DNA from: a virus
Strand: one strand, 5' to 3'
Length of the DNA: 44,760 nucleotides
Virus record (IMG/VR): IMGVR_UViG_3300047469_000263
Span: 1 to 44,760 of that record
Positions 24,037 to 32,458 of this stretch are shown piece after piece. Position numbers and translations under genes: made by a program. The notes under the pieces were generated by a model. The model did not search any database. It was not told where the DNA came from and was given only the letters and a program-made list of their open reading frames with translations. Within the stretch, counting starts at the first letter, position 1. Every line of letters begins with the position of its first letter.

Positions 24037-25510
24037 TGGGTTGGATTCTCCCGTAATACTCGTGGTAGGCATCCGAACTGAACACCAGATCGTCTGCCCG
24101 GTTGGCGGCAATCTCAGACTTGCGAGACGCCTTAAGCTCTGACGGGTTGCGGCCACGCGAGCGAGCCATTTCTGCCTCGTCTCCGCCGCCGGCCTTGATG
24201 ATCTTTTCCCAGGCGTCGGCCTCATGGACCGGGTTAATCCACGGCATCACTGGCCCTTGGTAAAAGGCGCCGTAGATGGTCCGTTGATCCACGTCCGCCG
24301 GCACTTTGAGCTGACCACTCAAAATCGCCATGCTCAGCCAGTTGCGGTACACGCGGCGGCACCAGTAGTCGATGAACTCATGCTGCAGCTGGTCGTAACC
24401 CAGCTGGCCCTCGACCAGCTCCTGGCGTTGCGCCGAGTAGGTGCCGTCGTAGCTGCGCGCCACGCTGGAATAGGTGCTGCGCGTACCGGCGGCCACCGCC
24501 TTGAGTTGTCCATTGCGGAACCCCTCAAGGAACGGGTTAGGCCGGTTACTTTCGATCATGCCCACGTCTTCACCCGGCAACAGGGTGTCGACCACGATGC
24601 CAGGGGCAATGGGAAAGGTCCGTTCTGCGCGCGTCTCGCCCGGTCCGGCCGGCACGTAGTCGTCGGGCGTGCCCTTCTTGATGTACATGGCCAGCGCCGC
24701 ACTGATCCGCGCTGCCACCCGCTCGCTTTCCTCGTAGTCCTTGATATCTGCTAGGCGCATCAGGACCGCATGCAACAGCGGCTGGCCACGGCTCTGACCA
24801 ATGCGCTTGCGGTAGGCAATGTGAATCACCTGCTCGGCCGGCACGCGCTTGGTGTTCTGCGCCAAGCTGCCGCGAAGGCCAGCCGGGTGCGCTTTGTACA
24901 GGTGGTAAGCCAACACGCGGCGCCACCCGTTACGCTCGATGCCCTGGACAATGCCCTTGGAGTCGTTGGTGTACTCGATCGGCAGATAGTCCGCCTCCAG
25001 CAGCTCCAGCGCATACGGCACGCCGTGCAGGTACTGATAGTTCGGCACCTTGCCCATTAGTTCCTGGGCTAAGGCCTCGCCATCGCGCAACCAGCTGCGC
25101 ACCACCAGGCGCTCCATCTGCGGCCGGCTCAGTTCGCCCGAAGCCTCGGGCTTAAGCGACCACTCCCCCCACAGCGCGTTAATGGCGGCGGCAAACTCGC
25201 GGTGCACCGTGCCATCCAGGTGCAGCGGGATCGGCTCAACGGCAATGCCCGCGCCACCAACCACGCGCTCCTCCAGGCGGTCAAACACCCCGGTGACAAT
25301 GTCGTGGTCTTCGTCCAGCTTGCGGCTCTGCTCGCGCATCGACTTGAGCGTGTGATTTAGCGCGCGATCCGCGTTACCGGTCTGTTTCTTGGCCTTATGG
25401 GTCCGTGAAGGCTTGGCGGCCTCAAACGCCATGATCACGTTACGCGCCCGCAGGCGCTCGGCGACCATGCCCGGGAACATGGGCGCAAGCGCCCTATCCA
25501 GCAGGTTCAT
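23966..25510 (-). CDS. Portal protein (lambda gpB-like)
   Basis: A 514-residue lambda-family portal. The N-terminal RARNVIMAFEAAKPSR, the central EVLEADYLP-like segment (ALELLEADYLPIEYTND) and GEDVGMIESNRPNPFLEGF are characteristic. It forms the dodecameric ring for DNA entry. I chose ATG 25510; a TTG three codons earlier overlaps the previous stop. It is followed by the overlapping protease-capsid gene. Confidence 0.93.
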   Translation of the reverse strand: MNLLDRALAPMFPGMVAERLRARNVIMAFEAAKPSRTHKAKKQTGNADRALNHTLKSMREQSRKLDEDHDIVTGVFDRLEERVVGGAGIAVEPIPLHLDGTVHREFAAAINALWGEWSLKPEASGELSRPQMERLVVRSWLRDGEALAQELMGKVPNYQYLHGVPYALELLEADYLPIEYTNDSKGIVQGIERNGWRRVLAYHLYKAHPAGLRGSLAQNTKRVPAEQVIHIAYRKRIGQSRGQPLLHAVLMRLADIKDYEESERVAARISAALAMYIKKGTPDDYVPAGPGETRAERTFPIAPGIVVDTLLPGEDVGMIESNRPNPFLEGFRNGQLKAVAAGTRSTYSSVARSYDGTYSAQRQELVEGQLGYDQLQHEFIDYWCRRVYRNWLSMAILSGQLKVPADVDQRTIYGAFYQGPVMPWINPVHEADAWEKIIKAGGGDEAEMARSRGRNPSELKASRKSEIAANRADDLVFSSDAYHEYYGRIQPNEQTKTTGKSARAGSTRGGGDDD

Positions 25511-25515
25511 GCCGC

Positions 25516-25743
25516 TCAATCAAAACTCGCCAGGGCAAAGCCCGGGCGACCCCCGCGCGCTTGAGCCGCCACTCGGCGCTCCCAGTACACGCGACCATCA
25601 CGGATCTGGTTCAGCTCGGCATACACAAAGCGCCGACCGTTTAAGGTCACGTCCTTGCCGCCGGCCACCAGATCCGCCTCGGCCTGCATGTACAGCGCGA
25701 CCATTTGCTGGGGGGTCAAGGCTTCTTGGGCTTCTATAGCCAT
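25516..25743 (-). CDS. Head-tail joining/completion protein (lambda gpW-like)
   Basis: A 75-residue protein of the lambda gpW family, with EALTPQQMVALYMQAEADL and the LNGRRFVYAEL strand. It plugs the connector after packaging and allows tail joining. It lies between terminase and portal exactly as in lambda, overlapping the terminase end by 10 bp. Confidence 0.88.
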   Translation of the reverse strand: MAIEAQEALTPQQMVALYMQAEADLVAGGKDVTLNGRRFVYAELNQIRDGRVYWERRVAAQARGGRPGFALASFD

Positions 25744-27770
25744 CCGTTTGCTCCTGTCTCAATCCAACCGCCGGCGGCTGGCTGGTGATCTGGTGGCGGC
25801 GCCACAGGCGCCGGCGGCGGTACTTCGGCCGGCGCTTCTGGCTCGTCCGGCTCGGCCGCTGGTGGTGGTTCTGCCGGCACCTCCCACACCCCCGTTTCGG
25901 GGTTCTGGCTGGCCAACAGGTCGAGGTCTAAACCGAACTTTTCTTGACTGATCCGCAGCGCAGCCAAGGCATACACAAAGCAGTCGAGCGCTTCGTTGCG
26001 CTTCTTGCTGGCATCCCAACGCAACACGCGCCGACCTTTCGCCAAGATCCATTTCTTGGTTTCACTGGTCAGTTGCTTAAGTTCGTCGTCGTCACAGATC
26101 AGATCGTCGGCCGGGAAGTGAATCATCCCCGGCACCGGACGATTGCCGTCCGGCTGCAGCTTGAGGCGGTTGTAAATGACCTCTTTGGCGTTGTCGGTGC
26201 CTACCTCGGTCAGGTAGGTTTTGGACTTTTTCTCTTTCTTGCGCGGGAAGCTGGCAATCGGCTTGCCGTAGGTGCTGGCCCCGAAAATCGGGATCACCCA
26301 ATGCAAGCCATGCTTGCGGCTCTGAGCCCTGACAGTCTCCGAGTGGTGACCGCCGGAGTCCCAGCACCAACGCAGCACGCCCATTTTCGTGCCGTCGGCT
26401 CGGGTGAACTGCCTATACAGTTCCAAGCCAACTTGGCGCAACAGTTCCAGGCTGGCCGGGTCACCCGTCAAAATCCGGCGGTAGACCAGCCAGGCCTCTT
26501 CATCAGCACCAAAGCCCCACACCCGCAATTCGTAGCGGTCGTCCTGGGTGTCGATGCCACCCATAAGCGCAACGCAACGTGCCGGCACCTGGGCGGCGTA
26601 GACTTCGCGGCGATCACGCAGCTGCTCCCAGTCGACTTTTTCGGTTAGGTCTTCTTCCCAGGGCTCGCCCAGCGTCGTGTTGACGAAGGTTTTCAGCTTG
26701 CCCCGGTCCTTGCCGGCCTTGACGCGTTCGTCGGCGATCTTCACCCAGGTGGTGAAGGTCGAGTAAATGGTCCAGATATGGAACGTCAGGCGGCGCGGCG
26801 TGCGAATCGGCGCGTCATCCGCCCCAAACCACTCCATGCCGTTGCGGGTCCAGACGCCGGTTTTCTCGCAGATGTAGCGGCCCGATGGCCCCGCCTCGAT
26901 CATCTCGTGATGTTCGAAGGTGCAACCGTGGCCGGACTCGCACAGATACCAGGCCTTATACACTTCGCCGAGCGCATCCTTGGACCACTTGAGCCCAAAC
27001 GGCTCATCCGGCCCGCCCCACTTCAAGGTTTGTTCGGTGTGGCAATGCGGACAGCGGATATGGAAGCGCAACAGGTAGGCCGATTCCTCGGCCGCCCGCG
27101 TGATCTGGCAGCTACCCGCTAGCTTGGGGGTAGAACCGCGAATCGACTTGGGAAAGGTCGCCCCTTCCAGACGCTTGTCCCCCAGGAAGGTCGGCGAACC
27201 CTCATTGTTAATGTCCGCGTCGAAGCTCGACAGCTCGTCATAACCGACCTCGTCCGGGCTCTTTTCCCGATAGTTGCCAGCGGCCTTGCCGCCCAACCAC
27301 CACAGTACCTTGCGGTTTTCGAAGGTCTTTTGATCCTCGGTATTGTCCTTGTGCTTTTTCCCGAACCAGGGCGCCATAGCCTTGATCACCGGCACGTCGC
27401 GGATCATCGGATCGACGTGTTTTTTCATGATGCCTTTGGCGTCGTCGTCCGTCGGACTCCACATGCAGATACTGCGTTTTTTGTGCTTGAGCTTGTAGGC
27501 GATGTTCGCCATCAGCATCTTGGTGTAGCCGATCCGCGCCGACTTCGGCAGGTTCAGCTCATGCACCAGGTCGTTGCCCATGGCGTTGAGCAGTGCCACC
27601 TGAAAAAACTCGGTGGTCCATTTGCCCTCGCCATAGGACGACTCGGACGACATGTAGAAATATTTGTCGGCCCACTCCACGGCGGTCATGGGCGGATCGA
27701 CTTCAAGGTTTTTCAGCCCGCGCCGGACAGCCTCAACCAGATCCCTCATCCAGGGTGGTGATGTACTCAT
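25734..27770 (-). CDS. Terminase large subunit (lambda GpA family)
   Basis: A 678-residue packaging ATPase/nuclease. The N-terminal ATPase has a variant Walker A around KSARIGYTKML and the DEVGYDELSSFDADI Walker B region; the C-terminal nuclease has acidic MGGIDTQDDRYE. A Pro/Ala-rich tail follows. GpA-family terminases cut at cos, which agrees with the cos-like sequence upstream of the small subunit. The start at 27770 overlaps the small terminase gene by 38 bp. Confidence 0.93.
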   Translation of the reverse strand: MSTSPPWMRDLVEAVRRGLKNLEVDPPMTAVEWADKYFYMSSESSYGEGKWTTEFFQVALLNAMGNDLVHELNLPKSARIGYTKMLMANIAYKLKHKKRSICMWSPTDDDAKGIMKKHVDPMIRDVPVIKAMAPWFGKKHKDNTEDQKTFENRKVLWWLGGKAAGNYREKSPDEVGYDELSSFDADINNEGSPTFLGDKRLEGATFPKSIRGSTPKLAGSCQITRAAEESAYLLRFHIRCPHCHTEQTLKWGGPDEPFGLKWSKDALGEVYKAWYLCESGHGCTFEHHEMIEAGPSGRYICEKTGVWTRNGMEWFGADDAPIRTPRRLTFHIWTIYSTFTTWVKIADERVKAGKDRGKLKTFVNTTLGEPWEEDLTEKVDWEQLRDRREVYAAQVPARCVALMGGIDTQDDRYELRVWGFGADEEAWLVYRRILTGDPASLELLRQVGLELYRQFTRADGTKMGVLRWCWDSGGHHSETVRAQSRKHGLHWVIPIFGASTYGKPIASFPRKKEKKSKTYLTEVGTDNAKEVIYNRLKLQPDGNRPVPGMIHFPADDLICDDDELKQLTSETKKWILAKGRRVLRWDASKKRNEALDCFVYALAALRISQEKFGLDLDLLASQNPETGVWEVPAEPPPAAEPDEPEAPAEVPPPAPVAPPPDHQPAAGGWIETGANGWL

Positions 27771-28284
27771 CCAAAAGCTCCGGTATGCGATCAGCCAACC
27801 CGGCAGCCGCGTTACGCGTAACGGCAATCTCGCTCTCGACGGCCTCCAAGTGGCGCACGGCGATATCAGGATGTTTGCGCTTCACGTTTTTGTGAACGGT
27901 GTTGAGCGTTGAGGCCAACTGCGCGGACAAACTGGCCAGCGCAAACACCATGAATCCGACCGGGACCAGTTCCTTTTCACCGACCTTGTTTTTGCGTGCC
28001 TGGGCGTCGGCTTGCTCCTTGGTCAGGCGCCACCGCTCAAGATCGATCTTGTACCCAATGAGCGGATCGATCTCATCAGCACCAGGTTGTTGTTTGCCGC
28101 TCTGATGCTGCAGGCGGTTATCGAGCACCGACCGAACGTCGTAGAACGACTCGCGGCCGATCTTTGCAACCGACTGGATCCCCCATTTATCAAAGGCCTG
28201 CACCGTAATGCCGAGGCTATCGGCCATGTTCTTCTTGTTCAGCCAAAACGGCTGTCGCGTGATCGTGGTGATCTTCGAAGACAT
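27733..28284 (-). CDS. Terminase small subunit (Nu1-like)
   Basis: A 183-residue DNA-recognition subunit with an N-terminal winged helix-turn-helix (LNKKNMADSLGITVQAFDKW) and a helical C-terminus that should bind the large subunit. It recognises the cosB region in lambda-type phages. ATG 28284 is chosen over an upstream TTG that lacks a proper ribosome site. The region just before it contains the cos-like sequence. Confidence 0.9.
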   Translation of the reverse strand: MSSKITTITRQPFWLNKKNMADSLGITVQAFDKWGIQSVAKIGRESFYDVRSVLDNRLQHQSGKQQPGADEIDPLIGYKIDLERWRLTKEQADAQARKNKVGEKELVPVGFMVFALASLSAQLASTLNTVHKNVKRKHPDIAVRHLEAVESEIAVTRNAAAGLADRIPELLDEYITTLDEGSG

Positions 28285-28302
28285 AACAACAACCAACCCC
28301 TA

Positions 28303-28324
28303 GAAAAAGGTCATACATAGCGAA
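28303..28324 (-). other. cos-like site (lambda cosN right flank similarity)
   Basis: Read on the minus strand, the 22 bases from 28324 to 28303 begin TTCGCTATGTATGA and match the lambda left chromosome end (TTCGCTATTTATGA and following) at 18 of 22 positions. In lambda this stretch lies 20 bases from the cohesive-end start and upstream of nu1, and here too it precedes a nu1-like gene by about 20 bases. The staggered nicks would be expected at roughly 28325-28350. The site itself is inferred. Confidence 0.65.
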
Positions 28325-28468
28325 TGAGCGGGGCCCGAATTACCCCCTAGCCCCGGTGGGCCCGGGAGGACCCATAAGCCGGGGGGCGGGGGTGGGTCCG
28401 GGCTGGCCCGAGCCGCCTACCCGGCCGGATGGCCAGGGGCTGCCGGGGTGCCCGCGCCTTGCGCGACC
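28325..28468. other. Very GC-rich non-coding segment beside cos
   Basis: About 140 bp of runs of G and C with overlapping short inverted repeats (for example GGGCCC, CCCCGG, GGGCCCGGG), with no convincing coding frame. Lying between the cos-like site and the next gene, it may form part of the packaging region or a structured barrier to transcription. I see no standard terminator. Confidence 0.5.
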
Positions 28469-29200
28469 TCACTTCGCTGTCAGGATCGAGTCGCGCAGTG
28501 CGGTGGCCAGTTCGGACTGGCCATGCGCCTTTCCGATGTTCTCGCCGATCTTGTAGAACGGGAAAATGACGCGGTATTGCGGGGCACCGTCGGTGTAGAG
28601 AAACACCGGCTTGACCTGCTTGCGCGCCTTGCTCTCCCACACGCCAGACTCGTCGCCGATCGTGCCGGTGAAATAGCGCTGAGCATTGCCCTTGCGCTGG
28701 CTGCGCTTGCTGTTCGTGGCATTGGCTTGGTAGCCGCGCCCGGACTCGGCCGCACCCAGGCCCGACAAGATGCGTGTCATGGTGCCGCGTGCGACGTTGC
28801 CGTATTGGTTCAGGTAGTCTCCGCTCGGCACGGCGTATTGGCCGGACTTCATCAGCCCTTGAGCAATCAACGACTTCTCAAAGCGCTTATGCGGTCGCGG
28901 CCCGCCCTGCACTGCCTGTTGCAGATACGCATCAGCGGGAATGCCCGTGGTCCACGAATCCTTAAACCAGACCTTTGCAGGACGGGTCTTGGTGGCCGCC
29001 TGGGCAAACAGGCTGCGCATGGTGGTCGGCGTTGGCCGGTCCAGGCGCTGGCCCATGACCTTGAGAATCCCGGGCTTGATCCGATTGGTGGCCAGGCGCG
29101 TTTGCGCGAGGACCAGGGCAAAGGGGATCTGCTTTCGCTGAATGTCCGAGATTTCACGGGCCAGGGCCACGCTATCGATATCCAGTTTCAGGTCGAGCAT
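28469..29200 (-). CDS. Unknown phage protein at the right end of the virion genome
   Basis: A 243-residue basic protein. ATG 29200 starts 4 bp after the end of the holin gene, so the two are co-transcribed. The N-terminus (LDLKLDIDSVALAREISD) and many Lys/Arg residues resemble minor tail or head proteins such as lambda gpZ only loosely. If cos lies at about 28.3 kb, this is the last gene of the linear virion genome, past the holin. The function is not assigned. It has no membrane segment or signal. Confidence 0.7.
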   Translation of the reverse strand: MLDLKLDIDSVALAREISDIQRKQIPFALVLAQTRLATNRIKPGILKVMGQRLDRPTPTTMRSLFAQAATKTRPAKVWFKDSWTTGIPADAYLQQAVQGGPRPHKRFEKSLIAQGLMKSGQYAVPSGDYLNQYGNVARGTMTRILSGLGAAESGRGYQANATNSKRSQRKGNAQRYFTGTIGDESGVWESKARKQVKPVFLYTDGAPQYRVIFPFYKIGENIGKAHGQSELATALRDSILTAK

Positions 29201-29204
29201 ATAC

Positions 29205-29549
29205 CTACTCTCTGCCCGTCTTTTGCCCTGGCGATGGTTCGCTAACTCCTGCCCTCTTTGCCAAGAACTGCGTGTACAGACCACCAGCAACATCGGCACC
29301 GATGACCGCGATGACAATGCCTAAACCTGCAGCCAGATAGAGATTGCTCCACAGAGCCATAGCGAGCAGTAGCGTGGCCATACCCAATAGGCCAGACGCA
29401 AGAAAGCGCAGTGCTACGCGCTGCAGGATCTGCTGAAGCCCAAGGTCGGAGCCTGACGCTCTCAGCATCTCCCCGGACAAACCGGCCATGCTTAACAACA
29501 CCAACAGCCAAAGGGGCACGTCAGCAAGAGCCTGATGCTCAGTGTTCAT
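29205..29549 (-). CDS. Holin (LydA-like)
   Basis: A 114-residue membrane protein with three probable transmembrane segments (about residues 12-30, 46-64 and 70-90) and the C-terminal VAGGLYTQFLAKRAG motif of LydA-type phage holins. It should form the membrane lesions that release the endolysin. GAGG lies about 7 bases before ATG 29549. It is the first late gene after two strong terminators and is separated by about 22 kb from endolysin and spanins, so the lysis genes are split across both ends of the late operon. Confidence 0.83.
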   Translation of the reverse strand: MNTEHQALADVPLWLLVLLSMAGLSGEMLRASGSDLGLQQILQRVALRFLASGLLGMATLLLAMALWSNLYLAAGLGIVIAVIGADVAGGLYTQFLAKRAGVSEPSPGQKTGRE

Positions 29550-29633
29550 CTGTTGTCCTCGAATAGGTCCGGCCTCCATGTCACTGTCATCCGCTTGAAG
29601 CAAAGAGCCAGGCATGGGGCCGAAAAACGAAAA

Positions 29634-29695
29634 AGCCCTGCTCGACGGCAGGGCTTAAAAAATGGGTACAAAAAACCCGACTCGATGGCCGGGTT
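29634..29695 (-). terminator. Two tandem intrinsic terminators upstream of the holin
   Basis: On the minus strand AACCCG-loop-CGGGTT (29695-29674) is followed by TTTTTT, and AGCCCTGC-6 nt-GCAGGGCT (29655-29634) is followed by TTTTTC. Both face the late operon. Two terminators between the Q gene region and the first late gene match the lambda pR'-tR' logic: late transcription should need Q to read through. Confidence 0.75.
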
Positions 29696-29887
29696 CTTGA
29701 AAGCGTCTAGCTGCGTTCACAGCAATACACGCTGCTATGGAAACAGACTTATTCCGCGCGGAAAAGTGTTTTTTGCGGCGGCTAAAACCGGTAAATTCGT
29801 AGCTGCCAATGTAATTGAGAGGCGAATTGTACGCGCTCTTCTCCAAAAATTAGCGAACCCATACACTGAAAGCATGGACGTGATTGC

Positions 29888-31702
29888 ATGACAAGCCATA
29901 CAGACAAAAAAGGCAACGACTCGCCTCTCAACGAGCCTTCACACTTGAGAGAATATTTAGAGTATTACAAAACCCTTTCCAGTCCAGGCTACGGCATACT
30001 AGTAACTGGTGATTGGGGGTCAGGCAAAACATTTCAAGTAAACGAAATATTAAATCAAGATGAAATACACTACATAAGTTTATTCGGAGCACAAACCACA
30101 GAAGAAATATACTCCGCCGTGTATGCAAAAATGCATCCACTCAAGTCGTTAACAAAAGGAATCGCGAACTCGGCAAATGGTGCCGGAATTGGACCAGTTA
30201 ATGTTGGAGGATTGCTATCCGGAGTCGCAAATGCAATTATCCGAGAGCAGGTCAACAATGACAGAATTTTGGTTTTCGACGATTTAGAGCGAAGCAAAAT
30301 CGACCCCAACGATTTGCTAGGCGTATTTAACAAATACATAGAACATCATAACTGTAGAGTCGTCGTTCTCGCACACGACAAAGAAATCACTGAAGTCTTC
30401 AAAGGCATAAAAGAAAAAGTTTTCGGCCAGACAATTTCTATAGTGCCCCAAACATCGAAGGCCTTTGACAGCTTTACCAGCAAAATAAAAGACCCGACCA
30501 CCCTTAGAACAATAACCAAACTAAAGCCTGCAATACTAGACATATTCACCCAATCAGAAACCCACTCGCTTCGTATACTAAAACACTCTCTAGAGGACCT
30601 TATTAGGCTGTTCGGAGCTCTCACACCCGAGCACAAATCAAACGGAACTGCCATACTCGAATTGACAAGCCTATTCTTAGCATTGAGCTTAGAAGTTAGG
30701 GCCGGACGTATAGATGAATTATGCATCAAAGATAGAAGCGGCTCGATCATCCGGCATCAAATGAAAGTCGCTCGAAAGGAAAAAACTTCCGAGATACCAA
30801 AAATTTACAAAGCTTCAACCCGATATAAAAACATCGACATCAGCAATAAACTTCTGACCGATGAAGTATTAACAAGCATGCTATTTAAGGGGAGTTACTC
30901 AGATACAAGCATACAGGCGTCTTTAAACAAAAGCCTGTACTTCACCAGCCCTGAAGATCTTCCTGCGTGGCTAGTATTCATGAAATTCGATGAACTTAGC
31001 GATAAGGAATCACATGAGGCTGCGGAAAAACTGAAGATACAGTTCACTAACCGGGAGTTAATCGAACCTGGTGAAATGCTTCAGCTATTCTCACTTCGAT
31101 TTCTGCTTTCAGAAATGGGACTAATCTCACGTAATTTTTCCGAGACAGAAGAGGACTGCAAACAGTATATGGAGGATCTACTCAGCCAACATAAAATTAA
31201 ACCTTTTGCTGGATACCGAGACAACTTCACCACTGGATACGGAGGTTACGCGTTCTGGGTTGAAGAAAGCTATAACAAACACTTTTCTAGACTCAACAAC
31301 TATTTGAAAGATACGCAGATTAGAGCAGAAAAACAGCGCCACCCCGAAATAGCAAAAACGCTTCTTACATTGATCTCTACTGATGGCGATGAGTTCGCAG
31401 GAAAAATCAGCCACACAAATGGCGGAAAAAACGATTTTGCAACCACTGATGTCTTGGCCAGCATACAGCCAAGCGATTTCGTTCAGGAATGGATGGGGTC
31501 TCCTGCGAAAAACTGGAGACATATAAGCAGAGGATTAGAGCAAAGGTATTCTGCCGGACAACTTCAAACCACACTTAAAAGCGAAAAATCCTGGATGAAA
31601 GAAGTCATAATCCTGATTGATCGCGAAATAATTAAATCTAAAGGCATCAGAAAGAAACGGATCGAGCGTATTTTGCCATTGAGCTTAAGAAACATGGTCT
31701 AA
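29888..31702 (+). CDS. KAP-like P-loop NTPase, AT-rich cargo gene
   Basis: A 604-residue protein with Walker A GDWGSGKT (41-48), Walker B RILVFDDLER (about 126-135) and a following NCRVVVLAHDKE strand with a sensor-like position, the layout of KAP/STAND-related P-loop NTPases. The C-terminal 400 residues are helical with no domain I recognise, and there is no clear transmembrane segment. The gene is much more AT-rich than its neighbours and runs against the late operon, between Q and the holin, a common moron slot. KAP ATPases include the phage-exclusion protein PifA, so a defence role is plausible but only inferred. Confidence 0.82.
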   Translation: MTSHTDKKGNDSPLNEPSHLREYLEYYKTLSSPGYGILVTGDWGSGKTFQVNEILNQDEIHYISLFGAQTTEEIYSAVYAKMHPLKSLTKGIANSANGAGIGPVNVGGLLSGVANAIIREQVNNDRILVFDDLERSKIDPNDLLGVFNKYIEHHNCRVVVLAHDKEITEVFKGIKEKVFGQTISIVPQTSKAFDSFTSKIKDPTTLRTITKLKPAILDIFTQSETHSLRILKHSLEDLIRLFGALTPEHKSNGTAILELTSLFLALSLEVRAGRIDELCIKDRSGSIIRHQMKVARKEKTSEIPKIYKASTRYKNIDISNKLLTDEVLTSMLFKGSYSDTSIQASLNKSLYFTSPEDLPAWLVFMKFDELSDKESHEAAEKLKIQFTNRELIEPGEMLQLFSLRFLLSEMGLISRNFSETEEDCKQYMEDLLSQHKIKPFAGYRDNFTTGYGGYAFWVEESYNKHFSRLNNYLKDTQIRAEKQRHPEIAKTLLTLISTDGDEFAGKISHTNGGKNDFATTDVLASIQPSDFVQEWMGSPAKNWRHISRGLEQRYSAGQLQTTLKSEKSWMKEVIILIDREIIKSKGIRKKRIERILPLSLRNMV

Positions 31703-31728
31703 CAACGTTACCATGTCAATATCCAAGC

Positions 31729-31752
31729 AAGGCTGCTCGGCACGACAGCCTT
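31729..31752. terminator. Inverted repeat between convergent KAP and Q genes
   Basis: AAGGCTG (31729-31735) and CAGCCTT (31746-31752) form a 7-bp stem in the 63-bp gap between the two convergent stops. There is no long U tract, so this is a weak call for a shared terminator. Confidence 0.35.
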
Positions 31753-31765
31753 GGCCTGGATAGAA

Positions 31766-32458
31766 TTATGCTGCGTTGCGAATTACACTTACAGCGCAAT
31801 CAACCCATGCTGCACCTGCTCTGACTAATTCACGTGCTTTACCTTCGCTCATCCCGTAGTATTTTCCGACACGAACCATCGGCCATTTGGCTCCAAAATA
31901 CAGCCATACGACGTCCCCCATCTGCTGATCCCGAAGTGCGAGCTTGGCTACAGCATTGTCGATAGCAATAGCCCATTCATCAGTAATGCAGTAGTTCTTG
32001 CTTGCTACCGGCTGCACCACTGCTTGGCGCATCAGCGCTAAAGTCGGTGATGTGTAGCCTGGAACGCCCACTCCATCCATCCGCCACCATCCCCACTGCT
32101 CCAAAAGATACTCAGTGTCTCCCAGCGGTCGGCCAGCCGGCTTACGAATCATCATGCGCTCAATCCCCTGTGTAATTTGTGCCGCCCGCCCCCAGGCGGT
32201 TCGATTGCTTGTACTGTCGCTGGACTCCGGGCACGGTCCTTTCAGCGCCGCGATTTCGCGTTGAATCTCCTGCAATCTAAAGCTCAACTGAGTGACCAGT
32301 TCGTCTGAAGAAAGCACCAACTTGCTACCCCCAACAACCCAACCTGAGCCGTTGCAATCAGTGCAAACCAGCTCATAAAAAACCCCCTTGACTACTGTTT
32401 TCCCCTTGCAGATCGAGCATGGCTCCAGCTCGATCCGTTCCCGCTCAAAGCCAGGCAT
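31766..32458 (-). CDS. Putative late antiterminator Q
   Basis: A 230-residue protein with an N-terminal Cys cluster (CSICKGK, then CTDCNGSG), a DnaJ-like zinc-binding knuckle, and a C-terminal winged-helix-like part (VWLYFGAKWPMVRVGKYYGMS) close to the lambda Q / DUF1133 group. It lies last in the early operon and just before the late operon leader with two terminators, the classic Q position. AAGGAG lies 9 bases before ATG 32458. It overlaps the recombinase gene end by 14 bp. Confidence 0.72.
   Translation of the reverse strand: MPGFERERIELEPCSICKGKTVVKGVFYELVCTDCNGSGWVVGGSKLVLSSDELVTQLSFRLQEIQREIAALKGPCPESSDSTSNRTAWGRAAQITQGIERMMIRKPAGRPLGDTEYLLEQWGWWRMDGVGVPGYTSPTLALMRQAVVQPVASKNYCITDEWAIAIDNAVAKLALRDQQMGDVVWLYFGAKWPMVRVGKYYGMSEGKARELVRAGAAWVDCAVSVIRNAA

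Noticed and set aside
29655-29846. 63-codon minus-strand frame upstream of the holin
   Set aside because: It runs through two intrinsic terminators and the presumed late leader and lacks a ribosome site.
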